In this document: piece by piece, positions 9,960 through 17,584 of the stretch
Layout of the letters: each line of letters opens with the position of its first letter
Numbering within the stretch: position 1 is the stretch's first letter
Assembly: GCA_964478165.1 (NCBI GenBank)
Contig: CAYZGU010000010.1
Coordinates: 109,460 to 173,459 of the forward strand
Length of the DNA stretch: 64,000 bases
Origin: CAYZGU01 sp964478165
GTDB taxonomy: Bacteria; Poribacteria; WGA-4E; JAJDTR01
Reading direction: 5' to 3'
Notes under the pieces: model-generated
Seen by the model: the letters and a program-made list of their open reading frames with translations, nothing else
Told to the model about the DNA's origin: nothing
The model's database searches: none
Made by a program: the position numbers and the translations under genes

Positions 9960-10223
9960 TTGGTGGCGATGTGGCATCCCACGAAGAACGAAGACTTAAC
10001 GCTAGAACAAGTGGTCGCGGGGAGTATGAAGAAAGTCTGGTGGCAGTGTGACAAAACCGATGACCATGAGTGGCAGGCAAGACCTAGCCACCCCACATTA
10101 CTGGAAAGTGGGTGCCCGTTTTGTGGATTGGGCTGGACGGTTGACAATATTCGATTGTTCGTAAAATCTTTGTGGTCACACCTAAGACATTTCACCCCAG
10201 CGCAGCTGTGTCTTGTCTTTTAA
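9960..10223 (+). pseudogene. Fragment of a DUF4379-type zinc-ribbon protein
   Basis: The 87-residue frame contains WHPTKNEDLT, KKVWWQCDKT, HEWQARPSHP and GCPFC, a signature of the probable zinc-ribbon domain family (DUF4379). These domains normally occur as tandem copies with CxxC pairs. Here one repeat is present, the first Cys pair is incomplete (WWQC with no second Cys), and the frame stops soon after 'HFTPAQL', where longer homologues continue. There is no convincing ribosome site; start codons are TTG 9960 or ATG 9969. It lies 223 bases after the toxin gene, but nothing suggests an immunity role. Most likely a remnant of a larger gene. Confidence 0.6.
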
Positions 10224-10458
10224 CAAGCTTATCGCTTGAGTAGGTAGACCATTCGTCGGTTGCATCCTCGCCTCATGTAAGCCCGTGACTCAAAGGCGAG
10301 ACCTTGCTCTGGATGGGCCTATATAGCAGGGAGGCGTGGCTATACGAAAGCATAAATGTTAGGACGGGTGTGCTTCATCGGCGGATAAAGCGTGTGGGCT
10401 TGCAAAGATCTCTCTCTCAAAACAACTGATAATTACGAATAGGGAAGGGAAAGCGAAA

Positions 10459-11478
10459 ATGCTCGATTTACTTCATGAACCGAAAGAATTCAAGCGATGT
10501 AGAGAAAGCAGCTACGAACGCAGCGGCAGGGGCGCGGATTTTGTAAAAATTCCGCCCCTGAAAGGATTTTCTGTGCCTTCGCTTACCGGACCGGGAATCA
10601 TAAGACATATCTGGATTGCGCTCGGGACCTTTAATCAGGTCGATGCGTACCGCGCCACACGATTAGTCATACGGTTCGACGGTGCGTCTGAGCCACAGGT
10701 CGATGTGCCGCTCTCCGATTTCTTCCTTTTCGGTCACGGTACACTCGTGGACGTTGATTCGATGCCAATTCAGGTGTGGAAAGCGTCCGAGGACGACGGG
10801 CCGCCTTTCCTGGGCGCGTTGAACTGCACCTTCCCTATGCCGTTTTTCCGATCGGCGGAAATCAGTCTCGTCAACACCTCGGATGGGCCTTGCCCCTTCA
10901 ACCTGCATTACTACGTTGATTGGGAGCAGCACGGCCAGTTTGACGAGTCTGTGTTGCATTTCCGTGCCAGATTTAATGATGAACTGACTGAACCGCCTGA
11001 GGGTAGAGTGCTCTCCTCACATGGCAGAGGCGACCCGCAAGTACAAAACTTGAGCGATGCTGACAACTACCGTTTCCTGGATGTGGACGGATTTCAAGGT
11101 CACTATGTCGGTACAGGGCTAAGTATAGAATGTAAACCCGACGCACCTGGAAAATGGTGGGAAGGCGACGATATGTTCGTCATTGACGGCGAGACGTGGC
11201 CACCCCGTCTGCACGGAACAGGACACGAAGACTATTTCAATGTGGCGTACGGATTCCGCCGGATCGGATGTCGCCCCGAATATGGTGTGCCGGTTATCGA
11301 GAAAACTGACCGTGATACGCATATGATCGATGGAAAATTCTCAATGTATCGATTCCACGTCAGCGATCCTATCCCATTTGAAAAGTCAATTGTCGCCTCT
11401 ATAGAACACGGCCATGCGAATGATTGCCGCGCCCATTACCGCTCGGTGGCATACTGGTACGGCAAAGCCCTGATTTAA
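10459..11478 (+). CDS. DUF2961 family protein (GH172-like glycoside hydrolase)
   Basis: 339 residues starting at an ATG after AGGGAAGGG. DUF2961 motifs are visible: an N-terminal 'GPGIIRHIWIAL' strand, 'RFDGASEPQVDVPLSDFF' (about 72-90), 'MPFFRSAEISLVN' and 'GTGHEDYFNVAYGF' (about 254-268). The last holds the acidic residues of the family core. DUF2961 is now classified as GH172, whose studied members act on difructose anhydride or on D-arabinofuranosides; the substrate here cannot be read from sequence. No signal peptide is obvious, so a cytoplasmic location is likely. The next gene on the same strand is a GH31 enzyme 830 bases away, which supports a role in glycan breakdown but not one transcript. 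Length is normal for single-domain members. Confidence 0.8.
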   Translation: MLDLLHEPKEFKRCRESSYERSGRGADFVKIPPLKGFSVPSLTGPGIIRHIWIALGTFNQVDAYRATRLVIRFDGASEPQVDVPLSDFFLFGHGTLVDVDSMPIQVWKASEDDGPPFLGALNCTFPMPFFRSAEISLVNTSDGPCPFNLHYYVDWEQHGQFDESVLHFRARFNDELTEPPEGRVLSSHGRGDPQVQNLSDADNYRFLDVDGFQGHYVGTGLSIECKPDAPGKWWEGDDMFVIDGETWPPRLHGTGHEDYFNVAYGFRRIGCRPEYGVPVIEKTDRDTHMIDGKFSMYRFHVSDPIPFEKSIVASIEHGHANDCRAHYRSVAYWYGKALI

Positions 11479-11840
11479 CGTCCTCTGGTACACGAGCGTT
11501 ACTCTAATGTCTACTTGACGCGATTGATACAGTGTGAGATAGTCGTGGAGACGACATCAGAGGAATACAGATAAGATGCTGCTGGCCAACAATACTGACA
11601 TCACCTGCCTCTCTGGCTGAGATTGGGACGGTTGACATTGCGTTTTAGCACGATGAGTTGCTGACGTAGTATTGCATTCTCCATCATCAACTCCGGTTTG
11701 GTCTGGGTGAAGTCGATGGCTATATTCAGTAGTGTATAGGTGGCTGAGGGGTTTGGTGGAGTCACGGAATTTGTGTCGGGACCGCTGGAACAGGACAGAC
11801 AAACAGGGAACCAAGGAGAGGAAGAGTGAAATGCAGAGAG

Positions 11841-11975
11841 TGCATAAGGAATTCATGCCAACCGTTCTGTGGAGAAATGAATGACCATTATACTACCACA
11901 CAATTACAAAATCGCTGGCATACTGAGGATTCATGCGACGGATGACCCGGATTGATTAGTCTTTTCCGCCATCAC
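11841..11975 (+). repeat. Diverged direct repeat, copy 1 (flanks GH31 gene)
   Basis: Aligns by eye with 14391-14525 over about 130 bases with small gaps. Shared blocks include GAGAAATGAATGACCAT, then CATACTA, then TCATGCGACG and ACGACCC/ATGACCC. The copies bracket the GH31 gene in the same orientation. Neither copy has coding character. Confidence 0.75.
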
Positions 11976-12224
11976 AGGCCACGGCTGGGGTGCGCGCAAT
12001 GTATCGAACAACCCTCCGTTTCTGGGAAAGTAATGGGTACAAAGTTTGTCAGGCGCGTAGATGATGGTGATGGGCGATTAGAGAGCTAATCAGCAGCGCG
12101 CACAATATCAACAAAAGCTTTGGTAGACAAGCAATGTCCATTCCTTTGCATATCAGAGTACAGTATCCAAAGGATAGCGGTTGCAAATACCCGCAGTCAA
12201 GTGACAAAGCACCACTTTCTCACC

Positions 12225-12300
12225 AATGTTGTTATTTTCGTCTTGGCAATAATATATACTGCCACCATGATGAAGTCTTGGATAATACATGCTAGGTAGG
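12225..12300 (+). promoter_or_regulatory. Conserved leader element upstream of GH31, copy A
   Basis: This stretch reads almost the same as the reverse complement of 17308-17393. The core TCTTGGCAATAATATATACT is identical, and so is TTGGATAATAC, followed in both by a purine-rich ribosome-site-like GGAG. In copy A it ends directly at the GH31 start codon (12309). Conservation of upstream sequence, ribosome site and start position suggests a duplicated promoter and leader. Exact -35 and -10 boxes are not clear. Confidence 0.6.
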
Positions 12301-12308
12301 AGAAGCGA

Positions 12309-14279
12309 ATGGATAAGGGAATCAGTAGGATTGACAACAGGCTCGTCTACAAGTCAGGTCGTGAGACTCTTGTAATTGAGCCCTGGGGACGGGATGGATT
12401 GCGGGTTCGTGTGACCCCGCTCCCTGAGATTGTCGACAGGCCGTGGGCGCTCACAGAGCACGTTGACACTCAGGCACACATCGACACCTCCGATACGGAG
12501 GCAACGATCAGAAACGGGAAAATATCTGCACGGATTCGTGATCTCCATACTCAGAAGGGTCATTTAGAGTTCTTCAAGTACGCCGATGGAACATCGGTTT
12601 CCATTCTGAGTGAATACGACTATCGCGTTAATGCTCACAACCCTGGCACACGTAGGTTCAAGTCCGTGGACGATGATCTTTTCGAGTCCGAACTGCATTT
12701 CGCTGCACGTGATGGAGAGCGCTTCTACGGTATGGGAGAGAACGCCACTGGCCGACTTGATCTGAAGGGCTGCGTCATAGATCTCTATCAGCGCCATGTC
12801 AAAGCTGTTGTGCCCTTTGCTGTCTCCAGTCAAGGCTATGGATTTCTCTGGAACAACCCTTCTCTTGGCAGAGCTGAATTTGGCAATAACATGACCCGAT
12901 GGATTTCCTATGGCAGCAAGCAAATAGACTACTACATCACCGTGGGGGATTCCTATGCTGAAATCATGCAAAATTACGCCGATGTTACAGGGCACGCGCC
13001 GGAGTTTCCGTGGTGGGCCTCCGGATTCTGGCAGTGCAAGAATCGCTACGAGACCCAGGAAGAGTTTCTGAATGTGGCACGGGAATTCAAACGGCGCGGT
13101 CTACCTGTGTCGGTACTGGTCATTGATTTCCGCCATTGGGACATCACTGGAAACTGGAAGCTGGACCCCGAGTTCTGGCCCAACCCGGAAGCCATGGTCA
13201 AGGAATTAGACGAGATGGGCGTAAGAATCATGATTTCGCCATGGACTTTGGTGGACGAGAAGAGCAAGAATTTTGCATACATGAAAGAACACGGTCTCTT
13301 CACTGGTTCCATTGGCGGAAGAAAGGACACGGTCAATTTTGATGGACCAAAATATCAGTACGACCCGACAAACCCAGAAGCCGCCCGTTTTCTCTGGAGT
13401 AAGTGGAAAGAAAATTACTTCGACATAGGTATACGCACATTCTGGCTCGATCCGTGCGATGAATTCCACGATATTCAGGAGTACGATCAAGTTCGGTTTC
13501 ACATTGGTTCTGCAAAAGAAACGCATGCCTACTTTCCCGTGGCCCATCAGAAGAACGTCTATGAAGGATTGATTGCTGCCGGTGAGAAAGAGGTTGTGAC
13601 AATTTGCCGCAATGCCTGGGCGGGGAGCCAGCGTTACGGGGCATGTCCCGCGCCCCACGATATCCTCTCTTCATTTGAGCATCTAGAAGAATACATGAAG
13701 GTAGGGCTCAATGTTGCCATGAGCGGGATTCCATGGTGGAGCTGTGACATCGGTGGTTTTGTAACCCATGACAATAGCACTCCGCGCTTTCACGAACTGA
13801 TGGTGCGTTGGTACCAGTATGCGGTTTTCACGCCCGTTTTCCGTACTCACGGTCAGCGGCCCAATAACGAGCCCTGGAATATTGGCGGAGATTCCTATCC
13901 CTATATACGAGCTGCTCTGTTGCTTCGAGAGCGCCTGCGTCCCTATGTCATGGTGCAGATGAAGCTGGCTTCCGAAAAGGGTTTACCCCCTATGCGTCCG
14001 GTGTTCTTCGATTTTACAGATGATTCAAAGGCTGCGGAGGTGGAAGACCAGTTCCTTTTTGGGCCCGATCTCCTGGTGGCACCCATAACTAGATATGAGG
14101 CGCGTAGCCGGGAGGTGTACCTTCCAATCGGGACCGAGTGGACCTGTGCCTGGACCGCAAATAAACTGTCGGGCGGACAGATTGTCGAGTCAGACGCACC
14201 GATTGAGCGTATTCCCGTTTATGTGCGTGGCCATGACGCTGGTCTGGTTGGACTCTTCAAGAAGCTGTACCCGGAGTGA
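12309..14279 (+). CDS. GH31 family alpha-glycosidase
   Basis: 656 residues; the ATG follows GTAGGAGAAGCGA. The N-terminal beta-sandwich carries 'RFYGMGENATGRLDLKG' (about 138-155). The catalytic barrel carries 'PEFPWWASGFWQCKNRY', 'VIDFRHW' and 'TFWLDPCDE'. By family comparison Asp381 in WLD is the nucleophile. Asp451 in 'GACPAPHD' occupies the acid/base position, where many GH31 enzymes read WSGD. 'AMSGIPWWSCDIGG' and 'TPVFRTHG' complete the active-site signature. GH31 enzymes release alpha-linked glucose, xylose or related sugars; the substrate is not evident. No signal peptide, so an intracellular role on imported oligosaccharides is likely. The gene stands alone between two repeat copies and may end at the T-rich hairpin near 14340. 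Confidence 0.93.
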   Translation: MDKGISRIDNRLVYKSGRETLVIEPWGRDGLRVRVTPLPEIVDRPWALTEHVDTQAHIDTSDTEATIRNGKISARIRDLHTQKGHLEFFKYADGTSVSILSEYDYRVNAHNPGTRRFKSVDDDLFESELHFAARDGERFYGMGENATGRLDLKGCVIDLYQRHVKAVVPFAVSSQGYGFLWNNPSLGRAEFGNNMTRWISYGSKQIDYYITVGDSYAEIMQNYADVTGHAPEFPWWASGFWQCKNRYETQEEFLNVAREFKRRGLPVSVLVIDFRHWDITGNWKLDPEFWPNPEAMVKELDEMGVRIMISPWTLVDEKSKNFAYMKEHGLFTGSIGGRKDTVNFDGPKYQYDPTNPEAARFLWSKWKENYFDIGIRTFWLDPCDEFHDIQEYDQVRFHIGSAKETHAYFPVAHQKNVYEGLIAAGEKEVVTICRNAWAGSQRYGACPAPHDILSSFEHLEEYMKVGLNVAMSGIPWWSCDIGGFVTHDNSTPRFHELMVRWYQYAVFTPVFRTHGQRPNNEPWNIGGDSYPYIRAALLLRERLRPYVMVQMKLASEKGLPPMRPVFFDFTDDSKAAEVEDQFLFGPDLLVAPITRYEARSREVYLPIGTEWTCAWTANKLSGGQIVESDAPIERIPVYVRGHDAGLVGLFKKLYPE

Positions 14280-14327
14280 CCAACAGCGCATCCGTCAGAA
14301 TGGCCAATCACCGAATGCAAGCCCATC

Positions 14328-14353
14328 GGAAATCCGCGGAGGGCGGCTTTTTT
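14328..14353 (+). terminator. Weak rho-independent terminator candidate after GH31
   Basis: A short GC stem (CCGC/GCGG around a GGAGG loop, with A-T flanks) is followed by CTTTTTTG, about 55 bases after the GH31 stop. The stem is short, so activity is uncertain. Confidence 0.4.
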
Positions 14354-14390
14354 GTTTCTGGTTCCTCGCGTGTCTCTATCAATTATTTAG

Positions 14391-14525
14391 CGTGAAGAGG
14401 AATCCATGGTCAACGTTTCTGTCGAGAAATGAATGACCATCATACTATCACGCAATCGCTAGTGTCCCAAGTATCATGCGACGAACGACCCAGAACGGAT
14501 AGTATTTTCGGCCAGCAGAGGCCTT
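14391..14525 (+). repeat. Diverged direct repeat, copy 2 (flanks GH31 gene)
   Basis: Partner of 11841-11975; shares the GAGAAATGAATGACCAT block and the TCATGCGACG block. It lies between the GH31 gene and the convergent peptidase gene. An 8-C run (14533-14540) follows directly after the copy. Confidence 0.75.
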
Positions 14526-14594
14526 CACATCTCCCCCCCCTATTCAGTTACGCTAAGCGATGAAGATTACGTCCGGGAATAGCCCCGCCTCCTC

Positions 14595-15986
14595 CTACAT
14601 CGTCCTGGCGACGTGACCGATTTCGTTCTTCAACCTGGCCTCGACGCCTGCGACCGTCTCGAGGTTATCCGGCCAGTGCGCCGGGGCGATATACGATAAC
14701 CTGAGAAGAGTTCGTGACAGGAACGCGACGTAGTCCTTCAACTCACGTGTTCGCAGCTTGTCGACAGTGTCCCACGGCTCGGCTCTGAAGTTCGACTCGG
14801 GGTGTCGCCCGACAAATTGCCACCGCCAGACAATGGCGTACTGAATAGCGCTGCGAGCAAACGAAAATCCATCGTTCGTATGATTGAGCATGGGCATGAC
14901 GTGGCATTTCAATCCTTCTCCGAGTTCGTCGAGGGTGCTCTGCACGAGCGACCGCAGGTGCGGAAACTGCAACACCATCCCCTTGATAGGTCCTGCCGCC
15001 AACTCGTCGAGGTTCACGACTAGCCGGGGTTCCGGCTCCGGTCCGTGGTGCTGCCGAACGTAGGCCGCTGAACCCTGGTGATTCTGCTCCTCACCACTCC
15101 ATGTGCAGATTCTGATGTTCATCCCGGGCGAGATGCCTAGATCTTGCTGCAGACCCGAAAGCAGTCTCGAGATTTCCAGCGCTACGGCCAGTCCGGAACC
15201 GTCGTCCACTGCTCCGGGTGAGCCCATGTAAGTGTCCTGGTGAGCTCCCAGAACGAGCGACTCGTCAGGCCACGACGTACCGGGTAGATCGGCCATTGTG
15301 TTGTAGCACGGTGCGGTAAAGGATCGGCTCTCCACTTCAATCTCGATTGTTTTTCCGTGTGCTCGGCGGAGTCGATTGCCATCTTCACGGTGGGTCAGCA
15401 CAGCCGGCAAGGGATGGGGGAGTACGTCGCCAGCCTTCTCGTTCCAGCGTTTGTCTGTTCCGAGAATCGTTTCGATGTTGCCGCCCGCCCTCGAATCGAC
15501 CGCGACGGAAGCCACACACCCCGCGTTCGCCAAAGCGCGCAAACGCTCGGGCAGCGGTATCTGTTGACTGAACGGCTCATCCGCGACGCTGATGAGCGCC
15601 ACGCTTCCAGAAAGCTTGTCTTTCACAGTCTCGAGCTCATGTGGCATTCCGAACCCTACGTCGACGAGTGGAGCGCGAACATCGAGGGGCGGACAGTGAA
15701 TCATTGGGAGGAGTGTAATCGGTAGGTCGCCCTCTACCACCCTGCCTTCACATCTGGAATAGTCCCAGGCCTTCAGCTCAAATTCCTCGGAGCGAGGATT
15801 CGTCAGACCGAACTCCTCTAGTCGTTTTTTGATATAGCTGCCAGCGGCGAAATCGCCTGGCGTACCAGCCCAACGCGGGCCGATGCGCTCGCATATTTCG
15901 TACAGGTGCTCGTCTATACGAGAGCCGACGAACGCCTCGCCTGTAAGCCATTTGTCGATTGTGGTCCAATCGAGATTGGTGGTCAT
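14595..15986 (-). CDS. M28 family metallopeptidase (aminopeptidase-like)
   Basis: The start is placed at ATG 15986 (463 residues) because AAGGAAA precedes it and the family fold begins there; the frame is open upstream to 16175 but that part has no family character. A protease-associated-like insert spans about residues 100-200. The M28 core follows: 'GAHQDTYMGSPGAVDDGSG' with His249, Asp251 and Asp261/262, 'SGEEQ' with Glu299/Glu300, and 'NLDELAAG'. The last metal ligand, usually a His in an 'HTxxDT' block, is less clear here (the matching block reads EPWDTVDKL). No signal peptide is visible. Such enzymes use two zinc ions to remove N-terminal residues from peptides. It lies 208 bases downstream of a phosphatase gene on the same strand, and both are visibly GC-richer than their surroundings. 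Confidence 0.85.
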   Translation of the reverse strand: MTTNLDWTTIDKWLTGEAFVGSRIDEHLYEICERIGPRWAGTPGDFAAGSYIKKRLEEFGLTNPRSEEFELKAWDYSRCEGRVVEGDLPITLLPMIHCPPLDVRAPLVDVGFGMPHELETVKDKLSGSVALISVADEPFSQQIPLPERLRALANAGCVASVAVDSRAGGNIETILGTDKRWNEKAGDVLPHPLPAVLTHREDGNRLRRAHGKTIEIEVESRSFTAPCYNTMADLPGTSWPDESLVLGAHQDTYMGSPGAVDDGSGLAVALEISRLLSGLQQDLGISPGMNIRICTWSGEEQNHQGSAAYVRQHHGPEPEPRLVVNLDELAAGPIKGMVLQFPHLRSLVQSTLDELGEGLKCHVMPMLNHTNDGFSFARSAIQYAIVWRWQFVGRHPESNFRAEPWDTVDKLRTRELKDYVAFLSRTLLRLSYIAPAHWPDNLETVAGVEARLKNEIGHVARTM

Positions 15987-16194
15987 GATTTTCCTTATTA
16001 GTGAGCAGAAAATTGTCATTAAAGGTTGTGAATGATGCACGACTTCGATCTCAGAAATCCATCGTGCACCACGATTCTGACCTGAGTGAATGTGTTGCCG
16101 ATTTGGATCGTATACTCCTAGAAGAGTGTGTCGGGCGGCCGGATCTCGCGAGTGAACGAGAAGATGCCCTGCCAAGTCAGGAAAAGGCGTCTCG

Positions 16195-17007
16195 TCACTC
16201 TACGAGCGCTGTGCGGAGGACGGCGCTCTCGCCATCTGTAACACCGATCTCGCGCACGTAGTCCTCGATTCCTCCGTAGTGTTCCTTGAGGTATTCTAGG
16301 ACAGCACACATCGACTCGGCGGGGCTGGCTTTTCGGCGGGCCTCATATCCCGTGGCGTCCAAATCTTCCGGCGATGCATCCTCGTGGAACTTGCCCACGC
16401 TGCGCTCCTCGAGGGATGCTCGCCAGCGATAGTAGGCGCTTAGCTCATAGTCCTCCACGATTGTCTCATCTCGGACGCCGGCTATCCCCAACACCAAGAT
16501 CGCCATGATTCCGGTGCGGTCCTTTCCCGCGTGGCAGTGGAAGAGGGCTGGCAACGTACCTGGAGCTGCGAGTGTGGACAACGTCTTCCTCAGCGCTTCC
16601 TGTCTAGTATCGAGCCACATGCAGTAAGTGGCAGCCCTGAGCGCGTGGCCGTCGAGCTCTTCCATTTGCCGAAACCAGTCCCGCGCTACTTCCGACGAAG
16701 CAGCTATCTCTTCCGGTGTCTCATCGGAGAGCATCGGCTGGTGGTAAAAATTCACATGCGGGGATTCGGAGAAGACATTGCCCCTTTCCTCGATCTGCCT
16801 ATTGTGCCTTAGATCTATGACGGTGCGCACGCCGTACGTGGTCAGTATGTCTTGAGATTCGGGCGGCAGTTGCCCGACGTTGTCGGCCCGCAAGATTGTC
16901 TTCCAGCAGACGCTCCTGCCATCGGAAGTAGGGTAGCCGCCAAGGTCGCGGACATTCACCGCGCCATCCAGGTCGATGTGCCGGTTTGAATCGGGGATGC
17001 TAGTCAT
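16195..17007 (-). CDS. Tyrosine-protein phosphatase (Y_phosphatase3 family)
   Basis: 270 residues; ATG preceded by GAGAGGT. It contains 'VNVRDLGGYPTSDGR' near the N-terminus and the P-loop HCHAGKDRTG (residues 157-166) with catalytic Cys158 and Arg164. Both are hallmarks of the bacterial atypical tyrosine/lipid phosphatase family PF13350. It hydrolyses phosphate esters through a cysteinyl-phosphate intermediate; protein tyrosine and phosphoinositide substrates are both known in the family. It may be co-transcribed with the M28 peptidase downstream. A long perfect hairpin (17042-17091) sits 35 bases upstream of the start, a possible control site. Family assignment is firm; substrate is not known. 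Confidence 0.88.
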   Translation of the reverse strand: MTSIPDSNRHIDLDGAVNVRDLGGYPTSDGRSVCWKTILRADNVGQLPPESQDILTTYGVRTVIDLRHNRQIEERGNVFSESPHVNFYHQPMLSDETPEEIAASSEVARDWFRQMEELDGHALRAATYCMWLDTRQEALRKTLSTLAAPGTLPALFHCHAGKDRTGIMAILVLGIAGVRDETIVEDYELSAYYRWRASLEERSVGKFHEDASPEDLDATGYEARRKASPAESMCAVLEYLKEHYGGIEDYVREIGVTDGESAVLRTALVE

Positions 17008-17036
17008 ATGACCTCTCTATCAAATTCCTGTTAGCG

Positions 17037-17096
17037 AGGATGGCCTGTTTGACGTAGGTACCGACGACTTGGTACCTACGTCAAACAGGCCTATCC
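17037..17096. repeat. Long inverted repeat (hairpin) upstream of the phosphatase
   Basis: Arms 17042-17062 and 17071-17091 are perfect 21-base reverse complements (GGCCTGTTTGACGTAGGTACC) around the 8-base loop GACGACTT. Pairing continues outwards with a one-base bulge through AGGAT/ATCCT. There is no T-run, so it is not a standard terminator. It could be an attenuator, a protein-binding site or a miniature mobile element. Confidence 0.9.
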
Positions 17097-17307
17097 TGCG
17101 AAGGCTCCTGCAACCGCCTTTTTTCAGCAGGCGATTTTCCGATCGACTGCCCCATTTCCGCCTGTGTCAATGAGCATAAGATGGTACGCCTCGCAATGGG
17201 AAGCCGATGATGTCCTCGACCTCCCGTTCTTCAGCAAACTACGAAGGAGGAGCGACGTGCTTGGTTGAATCCATGCGGATACAAAAGGACAGTTTGTCCT
17301 CTGTGGT

Positions 17308-17393
17308 CTATGCTCTCTCCTCGCTAATACGTATTATCCAAGTCCTTGATGATGGTAGTATATATTATTGCCAAGATAAAAACAACAAGCATG
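17308..17393 (-). promoter_or_regulatory. Conserved leader element, copy B (opposite orientation)
   Basis: Reverse complement of this stretch matches the GH31 leader (12225-12300), including the ribosome-site-like GGAG block. The base corresponding to the start codon reads ATA instead of ATG. No intact frame follows on the minus strand, so this appears to be the leader of a gene lost or replaced. Confidence 0.55.
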
Positions 17394-17584
17394 TTCGGCC
17401 ATTACATGCTAAAACACTGAGGTTCTTCTTTGGATTCTTGTGACTTTATGGTTTATTTTCTAGTATTGTACTGAGGGGATACGTCTGGCGAGGGAAATAT
17501 CCGCCTCCGTCAGTTTGAAGAAAATTAGAGTGGGTCGTAAGGCCTGGTCCGGTGTCGAATTATCAGCTCCCAACGTGAATCGGA

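Larger units (their letters stand above)
11479..12308. other. Intergenic region with repeat copy and leader element
   Basis: No gene is supported in these 830 bases. The stretch carries the first copy of a diverged direct repeat (11841-11975) and, next to the GH31 gene, a conserved leader element (12225-12300). The longest open frames, including one of 99 codons on the minus strand, lack recognisable motifs. Confidence 0.6.

Noticed and set aside
9960..10223. Immunity gene for the TcC payload
   Set aside because: The frame is a broken zinc-ribbon fragment; Tc toxins usually carry no immunity gene.
11557..11856. 99-codon minus-strand frame between DUF2961 and GH31 genes
   Set aside because: No ribosome site, no family signature, composition like the surrounding non-coding DNA.
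15986..16175. 63-residue extension of the M28 peptidase
   Set aside because: No family similarity before the ATG at 15986, which has its own ribosome site.
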